From the NCBI GenBank assembly GCA_963758335.1, contig CAVWVF010000004.1, positions 372,001-436,000 of the forward strand: a stretch of DNA of 64,000 nucleotides, given 5' to 3'. Positions within the stretch are counted from its first letter, which is position 1. Each line of letters opens with the position of its first letter. The notes under the pieces are model-generated. The model saw nothing but the letters and a program-made list of their open reading frames with translations. It ran no database searches and was not told the DNA's origin. This DNA is from Roseiarcus sp963758335 (GTDB lineage Bacteria > Pseudomonadota > Alphaproteobacteria > Rhizobiales > Beijerinckiaceae). Below, one piece after another: positions 44,013 to 53,700 of the stretch. The position numbers were made by a program, and so were the translations under genes.

Positions 44013-44015
44013 TTT
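43979..44015 (+). terminator. Hairpin and T-run ending ssrA
   Basis: GGAGGC pairs with GCCTCC (43979-44004) and is followed by ACTTTGTTTTT. It serves as both the 3' hairpin of the coding piece and a likely intrinsic terminator, separating ssrA from sspB. Confidence 0.65.
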
Positions 44016-44131
44016 GAGCCCGGATGTCGCCTGGGAGAGCGAAGTGGGTTCGAGGAAGAGGCGGCAGGCGATGTTTACAACGCGGTGGGCTCCCGACTAA
44101 TCTTTGGATCTTCGCGGCGCGAGCCTTCCTT

Positions 44132-44638
44132 ATGGCGACCGATCTCATCCGCTACGACCTTCTCGTCCAGGACGCGTTGCGCTCGGTCGTCCGGAAGGTC
44201 CTGTCCGACACCGCGCGCGCCGGCCTTCTCGGCGATCATCATTTCAACATCGCATTCAAGACCCACGCCCCCGGTGTCGTGGTGCCGCCTGCGATCAAGA
44301 GCCGCTTTCCCGAAGAGATGTCGATCATACTGCAGCATGAGTTCTGGGATCTCGTCGTCAGCCAGGAAGCGTTCGAGGTCAGCCTCAATTTCTCCCGCAA
44401 ACCCGAGCGGCTGACCGTGCCATTCGACGCGATCACCGGCTTCACCGATCCGTCGGTGCCGTTCGGCTTCAAGCTCGAGCCGCGCGTGAGCGAACAGCCG
44501 CCGGAGCCCGTGAGCGAAAAGCCGTTGGCCAGACCAGCCGACGCCGCCGCCGCCAAGCCCGCAGCTCCGGCCGAAAAAGCGCCCGAGCCTGCGGGTGCGG
44601 CCAAAGTCGTCTCGATCGACGCCTTCCGCAAGAAGTAG
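44132..44638 (+). CDS. sspB: SspB family ClpXP adaptor (alpha type)
   Basis: 168 residues from ATG 44132. The substrate-binding fold is evident in DLIRYDLLVQDALRSVVRKVL, HHFNIAFKTHAPGVVVPPAI, MSIILQHEFWDLVV and PERLTVPFDAITGFTDPSVP. A long Pro/Ala-rich linker leads to the C-terminal ClpX-binding tail KVVSIDAFRKK. SspB ties ssrA-tagged proteins to ClpXP. It stands directly downstream of the tmRNA gene, and is followed by DUF4169 and ribbon-helix-helix genes in a compact operon. Confidence 0.93.
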   Translation: MATDLIRYDLLVQDALRSVVRKVLSDTARAGLLGDHHFNIAFKTHAPGVVVPPAIKSRFPEEMSIILQHEFWDLVVSQEAFEVSLNFSRKPERLTVPFDAITGFTDPSVPFGFKLEPRVSEQPPEPVSEKPLARPADAAAAKPAAPAEKAPEPAGAAKVVSIDAFRKK

Positions 44639-44639
44639 C

Positions 44640-44826
44640 ATGGGCGACATCGTCAATCTGCGCCGCGCGCAAGGGCCGGGAGCGCCACCGCAAAGAGGCG
44701 GAAGCAGCCGAGGATCGCTTCGCATTCGGAATGACGAAGGCCGAGCGGCGCCGGCTCGACAGCGAGCGCGAGAAAGCCGAGCGCAGCCTCGCGGCCCACA
44801 GGCTCGACCGCCCCGATGATGCGTGA
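44640..44826 (+). pseudogene. DUF4169 small protein, frameshifted
   Basis: ATG 44640 begins MGDIVNLRRA, the family start. After the run CGCCGCGCGC near 44670 the frame must shift for the rest to read KGRERHRKEAEAAEDRFAFG, MTKAERRRLDSEREKAERSL and AAHRLDRPDDA to TGA 44826. Two bases of a GC run are missing, as expected for slippage or a sequencing error. It is a ~60-residue charged protein of unknown role, usually beside sspB-like or RHH genes. Confidence 0.65.
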
Positions 44827-45052
44827 GGAGAGCGCACGGGCCGTCAAGCGCTCGCTTGTCATCGCGGGCCATCGCACCAGCGTTTCGCTCGAGGACGCAT
44901 TCTGGCGCGGTCTCAAGGCGATCGCCGTCGAACGCGGACTGTCGGTCAACGCGCTCGCCGCCATCGTCGACGCCGCTCGCGGCGAGGCCAACCTGTCGTC
45001 GGCGCTGAGGGTCTTCGTGCTCGCCGCCCTCGCCCGACCGACGGCTCAGTAG
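44816..45052 (+). CDS. Ribbon-helix-helix domain protein
   Basis: 78 residues. KRSLVIAGHRTSVSLEDAFWRGLKAIAVERGLSVNALAAIVD is the RHH_4-type DNA-binding domain, followed by NLSSALRVFVLAAL. Such proteins form dimers that place a beta ribbon in the DNA major groove. The start overlaps DUF4169, and the 3' end overlaps the convergent AsmA gene by 7 bp. An ATG one codon later is equally possible. Confidence 0.85.
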   Translation: MMREESARAVKRSLVIAGHRTSVSLEDAFWRGLKAIAVERGLSVNALAAIVDAARGEANLSSALRVFVLAALARPTAQ

Positions 45053-48000
45053 AGGCCGCCCGCTGTTGGCTCGGGCGGCGACCGCGCCGGGGCGGGGCGC
45101 AGCTTCGGCCGCGAGGGCGGCAGCGGGACGGCCGCATGCGGCGTGGCGGCGTTGGCGCCGAGCTCGGCCGCCGGCGGTTTCGGCGCGAGCGCCGGCTCGC
45201 CCGAGAGGTCCGGCGGAAGCTCAGGCTGCGGGAACGCTCTGCCAGCTCCCGCCTTCTCCTCCGCCGCCTGATCAGTCGCGGCCCTGGCGGCGGCCCTTTC
45301 GGCTGCGCCCTTCTGCGCAGCCGCCGCTTTTTCTTCGGCGGCCTTCACGGCGGCCGCGCGATCGGCAACCGCCCTCTCCTCCGCTGCCTTCTCGGCCGCG
45401 GCCCGTTCGGCGGCCGCCTTCTCCGCCGCGGCGATCTTCTCAGCCTCCGCGCGCTCGACCTCGAGATGCTCGGCGAGGCCCTTGAGCCGCGCCTGCTCGG
45501 CGCGCCAGTCCTCGATTTCCGCATTGCGCCGATCCATGAACCGCTCGCCCTTCAGCCGGCGAATGAAGAAGGCGCGCTCGCGAATGTCGGCCTCGAGGTT
45601 CGCGATGCGGTCGGTCTCGCGCGCGAGCGCCTGGGTCGCGAGCGCCGCCGACAGCGCGGCGACGTCGAGCTGGCGCTGCGGCGCCGAAAGCCCGTCCTGA
45701 ACCGTGACCGTCGCGCTCGGCGGCGGTCCGGACCAGAATTTGAGACCAGCCGAGAGCGACGTCAGCGTGAACCGCGTCTCCAGCGAAAGCCTCGTCAGAT
45801 CGAAGCTGGCGCTGACCGTCGCGTCGCCGTGCGGCAGGGCGATCGTTAGCGGTCCGAGCTTCATCGTTCCCGCGCTAAGCGAGAGCGGCGTCGCGTCGTC
45901 GGGCAGCTTCAAGGGCGCCTTGTTGAGCTCCTGTCCGAATTCGTATGCGATGTTGGTTTCGTCGAGTTGCGCGTCGGGCCCTTGCGACCTGGCGACGACC
46001 CGGTCGAGCGCGGCCGCGTCGCTCCGCGCAAGTTCCGCGCCGGCCAATTGCGCCGACCCGCCGCCAGCCAGGCCCGCAATCAGGGCAGCCGGGCTTTTTC
46101 CAGTCGAGGCAAACTCGACGGCGCCGCCAATCCGGCCGGAGAATCCCGGCCTGCTGACCGCAAGCGCTTCCGCGTTAATCGTCCCGCTCAGCGTCGCGCT
46201 GTCGCGGTCGCGCCGCAGGGACGCACGGCCTGACGCCGCGCCGCTGGCGATTTTCATCGCCATGTCGTCGAGATCGACTCGTTCCTTGTCGAGGCGCAAG
46301 GTCGCCGAAAAGTCCCGCGCCGCAAGACCATCGTTCAGATCGAATGTCCCGACGTTGACGCGCACGGCGACGGGAGGAGCGCTCAGCGGAGCGGCGGCGA
46401 AACTGGCCTCCGACCAGAGCGCCCCGGGCCTCGCCGGTTGCGGCGACCCCAGCGCAAGCGCAAGGAGGCCCGAGAGCGGCAAACGATCGATGGATAATTC
46501 GCCGGTGACGGCTGGGGGAGGGGCCTCGGTCGCGGCTGCGGCCGGCCCGTTGACCGCCTCTTCGGCGAGTGAGAGATCGGGGTTGGCGAGCGGCGCGGCG
46601 GCCGTCGCCGGCGGCTCATAGGCGAGATCGCCGTTCGCCTTGACGCCCGAGATCATCACCGAAAGGCGCGAAATGGTCCAACGTTTGCCGCGCAGGGTCA
46701 CATCCGCGCGGGCGTCGATCGGCCCGATCGTGCCGCCGGGCGGAGCAAGACCGAGCGCCCAGGCGAGCGGAGCCACGTTCGCGCCTTTGAGCCTCGCGGA
46801 GCCGAAGAGGCGGGCCTCGTCGCCCTCGGCCGTCGGCGCGAATCGTCCGCTCGCCGAAACGTCGGCGCCGGCGAGGGCGCCGGCCGCCGCAACGTCGTAT
46901 TCCGCGCCCCAGACGCCGGCGGCACTCAGCCCAATGTGAGCCTTTCCTCTCGAAACTACTGACCCGACCAGGCCGAGCTGGCGCAGAAGCGCGCCGGCCT
47001 CGGGCGCGTCGAGATCGAGTACGACGATCTGATCCTGCCCCTTCGGCCCGGGGTCAACGGCAAGAGTCGCCTCAGTTTGACCGATCGTTCCGTTCGCCCG
47101 CAAAGAAATGAGCGACGGTTCGCCGCCGGACGCGGTGCCGCCTCGCACCTCGAAACCAAGCGAAGTCGGCGAAAGCAACGGGGCGCGCTCGGCCAGCGCC
47201 TTGCTCCAGGCGCCGGGCGCGAGGCGCGACACGAGGAGAGCGAAGTCATGCAGCCTGCCCGCATTGAGATGGCCCGTCGCGATCATGCCGTCAGGGCCGA
47301 AAGACCCCGTGGCGTCGACCGAGGCCCCGCCGAGGTCGGCGACGCTCAATCGCTTGAGCGTCGTCTTCGGCCCGCTTTTCTCGACTTTCAACGCAAGCGA
47401 ACCGCTGTCGATCTCGCCTTCCCCGACATGGGCCACGTGCAGGGACTTCGCCTGCAGGGAGATGGAAAGATCGAGGTCGCCGAGAAGCGCCGCGCCTGCG
47501 TTCAACGGCGGCAGCGTTCCAACGTCGAGCGAGTCGCTCGAAAGATCCATGTAGAGCCGGCCCCGATCCGGGCCGACCGGGCTTGTGAAGGCGACCGCAC
47601 CGGTCAGTATCGAGCGCTCGAGCGCGAGCCTGACGCTCCGTCCCGAAAGCCCGACAGCCGAAACCTCAACGTCGCCCGAAAGCGAGGCGTCGCGAATGGC
47701 GAAAGCATCGCCAAGGGCGGCGGCTTTCGCAGCGAAGTCGGGCGCGCCCTGGCTCGCCCAGACGCGCAACAAGGGGAAGTCGTCGGTGGAAAAATCGACC
47801 GCGCCGGCGAACTTCGAGGCCGAGCCTGTTTCGAGCTCTCCGTCCGCCCTCAGGCGGCTTCGCCCCGGCAGACCGATGTCGAATCGCGTCTTGAGCGGCG
47901 CCCCCGGCGCCGCGCTGAGGCTTGCCGACAGATCCGATATCGTCTCCGAGCCCAGGATGACGTCCCCCGCGGCGATGTCGGTCTTGACGATCATACCACC

Positions 48001-49047
48001 CGTCCTTGCGAGCGCTGGGCCGAACGAGTTTGTGAGCAGAGAAACGGCGCGCGCGGGGGGGACGCCGTCCTCGCCCTTCCGGCGCAAAAGCGCATCGACA
48101 TTGGCTTGCTTCGCCTTCACCTTGACCGTAAGCCGCGCGGGCGAATCGTACGCGAGCGTCACATCGCCAACCGCCCTCAGCGCCCGCTCCTCGGGTCCGA
48201 ACCGGAACTCGGCGTTCGTGAGCTTCACCGCGTCGATGTCCGCGCTCATCGGTCCGGCAACGCGCCAGGGAAGCTGTCCGTCGGGGCCGACGGCCCCTCC
48301 GGTCAGAGAGGCCGATCCGGAAACGCTCGGAACTTTCGCGCCGTCGCCAGCGAGAGCGACGGCGCCGTCGAACACGAGCGACGGCAAGCCCGGCCCAGCT
48401 TCGACCGAGAGGTGAATCGGCGTTCCTGCCGCGTCCCCCTTCTCTGACGCGAGCCGGAAGGCGACCGGCGCCCCGCCCGGTCCATCGAACTTACCCGACA
48501 CGCGATAGGGGCCAGCGAGCGAGGGCGCGTCCGCATCGAGGTCGATGCCGCCGATTGCACGCGCCTGTCCGCCGGCGGCCGCCGTGATTCGGACCGCGCC
48601 GTTCCGCGCGACGAGCCGGTCGAAGCCGACAACGTCCGCTTCTCTCGTCTGCCCGGAGGGCAGGTTGAGCGACCCGTCGGCCCTGCGCGTCAGCATCAAA
48701 ACCGGTTTCTCGAGCCGGATCTCAGTGAATCGGATCGCGCCGCTCGCGAGCTTGACGAGCGCGAGTTCGAGCCGCGCCGATTCGAACGACAGTCGCGGCG
48801 CATCCGGACCCGATCCGCCTGCGGAGCCTTTCCCCACTTTGAGGTAGGGGATCGGCAGCAGCCTGAGGGTGACCGGGCCGTTGAGCACGACTCGGCTGCC
48901 GCTGATGGCGCCGAGTCGCGCCTCGATCTCCGCGCGATGGGCCGACCAGTCGACGAACAGCGGAGCGATCAGCGCGGCAGTGAGCAGGGCCACGAGCGCC
49001 ACCGCGAGGATGGTCAGAACAGCGCGCACGGAAAAACGAACACCCAT
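45046..49047 (-). CDS. AsmA family protein with C-terminal coiled coil
   Basis: About 1333 residues from ATG 49047 (MGVRFSVRAVLTILAVALVA, one membrane anchor). The N-terminal AsmA motif VDWSAHRAEIEARLGAISGSRVVLNGPV is followed by a long periplasmic beta-groove and a C-terminal AsmA-like segment (LAGAELARSDAAALDRVVAR). AsmA-type proteins are thought to carry phospholipids across the periplasm. The last ~230 residues are unusual: an Ala/Glu/Lys coiled coil (EKIAAAEKAAAERAAAEKAA) and a Pro-rich end. Confidence 0.88.
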   Translation of the reverse strand: MGVRFSVRAVLTILAVALVALLTAALIAPLFVDWSAHRAEIEARLGAISGSRVVLNGPVTLRLLPIPYLKVGKGSAGGSGPDAPRLSFESARLELALVKLASGAIRFTEIRLEKPVLMLTRRADGSLNLPSGQTREADVVGFDRLVARNGAVRITAAAGGQARAIGGIDLDADAPSLAGPYRVSGKFDGPGGAPVAFRLASEKGDAAGTPIHLSVEAGPGLPSLVFDGAVALAGDGAKVPSVSGSASLTGGAVGPDGQLPWRVAGPMSADIDAVKLTNAEFRFGPEERALRAVGDVTLAYDSPARLTVKVKAKQANVDALLRRKGEDGVPPARAVSLLTNSFGPALARTGGMIVKTDIAAGDVILGSETISDLSASLSAAPGAPLKTRFDIGLPGRSRLRADGELETGSASKFAGAVDFSTDDFPLLRVWASQGAPDFAAKAAALGDAFAIRDASLSGDVEVSAVGLSGRSVRLALERSILTGAVAFTSPVGPDRGRLYMDLSSDSLDVGTLPPLNAGAALLGDLDLSISLQAKSLHVAHVGEGEIDSGSLALKVEKSGPKTTLKRLSVADLGGASVDATGSFGPDGMIATGHLNAGRLHDFALLVSRLAPGAWSKALAERAPLLSPTSLGFEVRGGTASGGEPSLISLRANGTIGQTEATLAVDPGPKGQDQIVVLDLDAPEAGALLRQLGLVGSVVSRGKAHIGLSAAGVWGAEYDVAAAGALAGADVSASGRFAPTAEGDEARLFGSARLKGANVAPLAWALGLAPPGGTIGPIDARADVTLRGKRWTISRLSVMISGVKANGDLAYEPPATAAAPLANPDLSLAEEAVNGPAAAATEAPPPAVTGELSIDRLPLSGLLALALGSPQPARPGALWSEASFAAAPLSAPPVAVRVNVGTFDLNDGLAARDFSATLRLDKERVDLDDMAMKIASGAASGRASLRRDRDSATLSGTINAEALAVSRPGFSGRIGGAVEFASTGKSPAALIAGLAGGGSAQLAGAELARSDAAALDRVVARSQGPDAQLDETNIAYEFGQELNKAPLKLPDDATPLSLSAGTMKLGPLTIALPHGDATVSASFDLTRLSLETRFTLTSLSAGLKFWSGPPPSATVTVQDGLSAPQRQLDVAALSAALATQALARETDRIANLEADIRERAFFIRRLKGERFMDRRNAEIEDWRAEQARLKGLAEHLEVERAEAEKIAAAEKAAAERAAAEKAAEERAVADRAAAVKAAEEKAAAAQKGAAERAAARAATDQAAEEKAGAGRAFPQPELPPDLSGEPALAPKPPAAELGANAATPHAAVPLPPSRPKLRPAPARSPPEPTAGGLY

Positions 49048-49398
49048 TCGCTTCGAGGAGACAAGGGCCGGCTCCACGAGCATCGCACCGCAAAATGCCG
49101 CGAAAATATGACCGGGACAATAATGATAGGAGCAGGCCAAGGTCGACGACGATGCAACTGCCGGACCCGTTGTGCGTCTCAACCACCGAGATGCAAACGT
49201 GATATGCGCGGTCTAGGCGGCTGCCCCGTCAGGTTCGTCCGCCGCCTCCCAGATCGCTGGCGATTCGCCCGACGCGCCGTCACGTTCTCGTCATCCTAGC
49301 CGAGACGTCTGGGAGCCGCCAAGGCGTCTCGACAGCGGCGTAGCGGGATTCTAAGAGCGCCTCCTCGGGCAATCGGGCCGAACGGATTGAGCGCTCGG

Positions 49399-50028
49399 AT
49401 GATCATCGCCATCGACGGCCCAGCAGCGTCTGGCAAGGGCACGATCGCCCGGCGCCTCGCCGCCCGCTACGGGCTGCCGCATCTCGACACCGGCCTTCTC
49501 TATCGCGCGACCGCCGCCGCGCTCATCGCCGCGGATCGCGACCTCTGCGACGAGCAGGCGGCGGTCGCCGCCGCCCGCGGCCTTGCCCTGATGGATTTCG
49601 ACGAAACGGTCCTGCGCAGCCGGCAGATGGGCGAGGCGGCCTCGGTGGTCGCCGCGATGCCCGGCGTGCGCGAGGCGCTGCTTGATGCTCAGCGCGCTTT
49701 CGCGGCGCGGCCGGAAGGGGCGGTTCTCGATGGCCGCGACATCGGCACGGTGGTCTGCCCGCAGGCGACGGTGAAGATTTTCGTAACCGCCAGCGCTGCG
49801 GCGCGCGCCCAACGGCGCGCCCTCGAACTGGGCCAGCGCGGCGAGGAGGCCGATTACGGCGCCATTCTCGCCGATATTCTGAAACGTGACGCCCGCGACA
49901 CCGAACGGGCGGCCGCGCCGATGCGCCCGGCGAGCGACGCCCTCCGGCTCGACACCACCCATCTCGGAATCGAAGCCGCGGTGGCCGAAGCCTTGCGCAT
50001 CGTCGAAGCGGCGCGGATCGGGACGTAA
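49399..50028 (+). CDS. cmk: Cytidylate kinase
   Basis: 209 residues from ATG 49399; a TTG four codons earlier is the alternative. The P-loop GPAASGKGT at 7-15, LPHLDTGLLYRATA, the CMP-binding VLDGRDIGTVVCPQA and KRDARDTERAAAPMRPASDA are characteristic. It phosphorylates CMP and dCMP. It is usually followed by rpsA; here a MerR gene converges instead. Confidence 0.95.
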   Translation: MIIAIDGPAASGKGTIARRLAARYGLPHLDTGLLYRATAAALIAADRDLCDEQAAVAAARGLALMDFDETVLRSRQMGEAASVVAAMPGVREALLDAQRAFAARPEGAVLDGRDIGTVVCPQATVKIFVTASAAARAQRRALELGQRGEEADYGAILADILKRDARDTERAAAPMRPASDALRLDTTHLGIEAAVAEALRIVEAARIGT

Positions 50029-50061
50029 GATCTCCGATCCCGGCCGTCCGCCAGGCCGGGC

Positions 50062-50517
50062 TCAGGCGGCGGCGCCCTGCAGCAGACGGCTATGCGTTGC
50101 GCGCAGCCGCTCAATGGCGCTGTCGATTTCGCTGCGTTGCCGCTCCAGATGGCCGATTTGGTTAACAATCTGCTGCGGCTGCAGTTGCTCCTCGAGGTCG
50201 GGCGTTTCGCTGGCGCCCTTGCCGCCGATAAGGTCATTGATCTCGGTGAGCGTGAATCCGAGCTTCTTGCCCCGGAGGATCATCTCCATCCGAACGCGAT
50301 CGACGCCACGGTAGTAGCGCGCGTTTCCTTCACGCCGCGGCTTGATAAGCCCGCGATCCTCATAGAAACGCAGAGTGCGCAGGCTCACTCCATACAGTCG
50401 CGACATCTGGCTGATCGTCAATTCTGCCTGCTCCGACACGGGCGGCGCCTTAGCGTCGTCTTCCGCCTCGCCCGAAGCCACGCTGTTTGCATGATTGAGG
50501 GACGACATCCGGCTCAT
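50062..50517 (-). CDS. MerR family transcriptional regulator
   Basis: 151 residues from ATG 50517, preceded by AAAGGAGATGTC. The winged-helix domain LTISQMSRLYGVSLRTLRFYEDRGLIKPRREGNARYY lies at 33-69, then a short coiled coil with LGFTLTEINDLIGG and LEEQLQPQQIVNQIGHLERQ. No effector-binding cysteines are present, so it is not a mercury- or copper-sensing type. The target is unknown; the 247-bp gap to the podJ-like gene is shared by both promoters. Confidence 0.88.
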   Translation of the reverse strand: MSRMSSLNHANSVASGEAEDDAKAPPVSEQAELTISQMSRLYGVSLRTLRFYEDRGLIKPRREGNARYYRGVDRVRMEMILRGKKLGFTLTEINDLIGGKGASETPDLEEQLQPQQIVNQIGHLERQRSEIDSAIERLRATHSRLLQGAAA

Positions 50518-50764
50518 GACATCTCCTTTCGTCGGCGCCGTAGTGTTCGCGCCTTGCCGATTCGCGCGCCGTTGCGCGATCCGAGACCAATATGCCCTAT
50601 CGGAATGAGATTGCAACTAAAAGTTGTATCTAGTCCATTTACAACCTTAGGGATTTTGCGAAGCACGCCGGGCCGCCGCATGGCGGCCTTAACCGTTTTT
50701 TCACCATGCCGATCGAAAACTCGAGCCGCGGCGCCGTGGCTGGCGCGGTGAATTGCAGGCGCCA

Positions 50765-53700
50765 ATGACGGTTGAAGGCATGAACAAGAGCACAGCGTGG
50801 AAACATTCGAGCGTGCGTCCCCAAACTTGGCGCCTGGCGGAGGAGGAAGCCCATCGAGCAGGCGTGAGTCTCGAGGAATGGCTCGACGAAGCGATCGTCG
50901 AACAGGTTGCCAGGGATGATTCGGACGAACGCGACGACGAGATCCGCTCTCACGCTTCAGAGCAGCTGGGCCGTGCTTGGCTTGACGAAGCCGAGGATTT
51001 TTTCGAGTCAGCAATTACACGGATCGATCGGCGGATGAGGCGCGGAGAGGAGCGCCTGGCGCGCGTCTTTGAAATGATCACGAGCGTGCTCGAACAAACG
51101 CGTGAGAGCGTCGATCGAGGAGCGTCGTCCCCGGCTTATCGACAATTGACCGCCGATGACGAACGGCGGCCCGCTGGGCCGCAGGCCGCGCCCCGCGACG
51201 ACAAGATCGTCTTGGCCTCCGTTGCGCGACCGGGTTTGCACTGGCGCCTGGACGAGTGGTTGGAGGAGATTGCGCGGCGGATTGAGGCGGCGCGTCAGAT
51301 CGCGCACGCGCCGAACGCTTCGCTGGATACCAACTCGGAAAAGCGGCACCTTGATCTGAAGGCTGCAATATCACAGATTGCGCTTCGCCGACAGGCGCTG
51401 GATGCGCGGGAAGCGCGCCGAGCCTCCGCTGCGCCCCAAGCAGCGCCGGCGGCCGGCTCGCATTCAGACGACGAAACCTCCCAATCATCGGCCGAGCAAA
51501 GCCTGGTCAGCCAAACCGCCCTTGCAGCTGATGGGGAGGCGCACGACCCGGCCAACTCAATGAACGAAGCGAGGGGCGAGCTCGCGACCTCCCCCTCGAC
51601 GGCGCCGCAAGCGCCACACGAAGACACTAAAGGAGGTTCACGAAAGTTCGACCCTTCTTGGCGAGAGCGGGATCAACGCCTCTGCGCGCTCGACCTAACG
51701 GCGATGCGGGAAGGGATCGTTGCGATGAATCGCAGTCTTGCCGAGCTCGCGCCGCGCAACGCGGTCGTCGCGCTCGAAGGCGCAGTTCGAGATTTGACGG
51801 AGCGAGTAGCCTTGCTCCGTCAGGAGGGCGAGCGGGAATCGCTGCTGGCTCCGCTTGACGCTATGGCGGCTGAGTTGCGCGCGAGCCTGAAGTCGCGCGA
51901 TCTGCAGCAGGTGGTCGCTGGGCTGGAGCGTGAAATAACCGCATTGGCCGGCAAGATCGACGCCTTGGTCGGAGCCACGATCAGTTCGGAGAGTTTCGAC
52001 CGCATCCGACGACAAACCGAAGAGGTGCGCAACCTCCTTGCCGCGGCGGCCACGCGCAGCGCGCCTCTCGAACACTTGGAGCGCCAGGTCGGTGAACTCG
52101 CCGACCGCATCGAACAGCTCGGCTCCAGCCCCGCTCCACAAGTCGAATCCGAGCAGATGGCCGCATCGCTCGCCGACCTGCGCGGTGAGATTGAGCGCTC
52201 CACGCCCCTTTCTCTTCTGATGTTGATCGAACGTCGCCTTGAACACATCGCGGGGCGGCTCGACCAGGAAATTGGCCAGCCTGCGCAAAACGGGGTGGAC
52301 CCGCACGCCTTGGAAGACCTGGCGCGTCGCATTGACGGCGTTCGTCAGTCGCTGGAGGCCCGTCCGGAGCCGCAAATTGACGCGAGCGCGTTGGAAGCAT
52401 CGTTGAAGGAGCTCAGCGCTAAACTCGCGAGTCCGAGTTCCGAGCCGCTCGTCGCCCTCATGCGCGACATCAGCGACAAGCTCGATGCCGCTGGCCATAA
52501 GGACGTGGAAGCAGGTTCTGATGCAATCGAGCCGATCTTGGCGGAGATTCTCGGCAAGCTCGACCACCTTCCGCAATCGGACTCGATGGCCGCCCTGAGT
52601 TCAATCGAGCGCCTGCTTCAATCGCTGGATGCGAAACTCGACTTCGCCGTCGGGCTTCGCTTTGATCGCGAAATCGTCGGGCAGATTGCAGAGGAGGTCG
52701 CGCGGCGTCTGGAAAACAACTTCGCCGTCCGCATAGATGCGCACGGATTGGCGGAGCAGATCGCTCATATCCACGACCGTCTCGAAGCGCTTTCCGGTCT
52801 GGACGCGATGCAGGGCCTGATGCGCAAGCTTTCCGTACAATTGGCCCACTTTTCGGGCGAACCTTCGAGCAACGATCAAGATGAGACGGGGTCCCTTGCG
52901 GTTCGGACGGGCCCAACCGGACCGTCGACGTCCGTCGTCCGCGGGATCGAGGCTCTGGAGGCTACGGATTCGTCCACCTCCGGAGCATTGCGACGTCCTT
53001 TCAAGCCAGTGACGCCGGCGAACGAGGACGATTCTGCGCCCTCGCAACCCGTTGCGAATGATGTTCTGCTCGAGCCTGGCTCCGGCGGGCCGCAGCGTGT
53101 CCGGGAGGCCCGAGAGCCGACGCGGGAGATTAAATCTAAAACGAACCCCTCGATTTCGGCCCACATTGCCGCGGCGCGCCGCGCGGCGCATTCGGCGTTT
53201 TCCGAAGGGAGCGGCCAAAACGGCCCGGCCGCAGCCCCCGGGATTGAGCGGGCGAAGTCGCTTTACGCAAACCACAAACGCTCCGTTCTGCTCGCCGCCG
53301 CCTTCGCGATTGTGGCCACGGCAGCTATCCGGCTGATCGGCGCGCACGTTCCTTTCTTGCAGAAATCTGAACTGAGCGGGCCGCCTGCTAAGACCGCGCT
53401 GGGCGGCGCCTCGCTCGGGAAGCGGAGCGACCCCGCTCTCGTGACCCCGCCGACCGTACGGCGAGTCGATACGACGCCGACCGCGTCGATCGCACCTGAG
53501 GCCGCCATAGCCAGTTCCCCGACCGGAACTGCCGGGCCGCAGCTTTCGGTGACACTCGCGACCGCGTTGCCGACGTCCCTGCGCGATGCCGTGATGGCGG
53601 GTTCGCCGGCCGCGCAGTACGAGCTGGCGCAGCGGCTTTTCGAAGGGCGTGGAGTTCCCCAGGACCAGCAGGCCGCCGCGCTCTGGTTCGAACGTGCAGC

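Noticed and set aside
47077..48447. 456-codon frame opposite the AsmA gene
   Set aside because: Antisense shadow with no recognisable motif; AsmA motifs are clear on the other strand.
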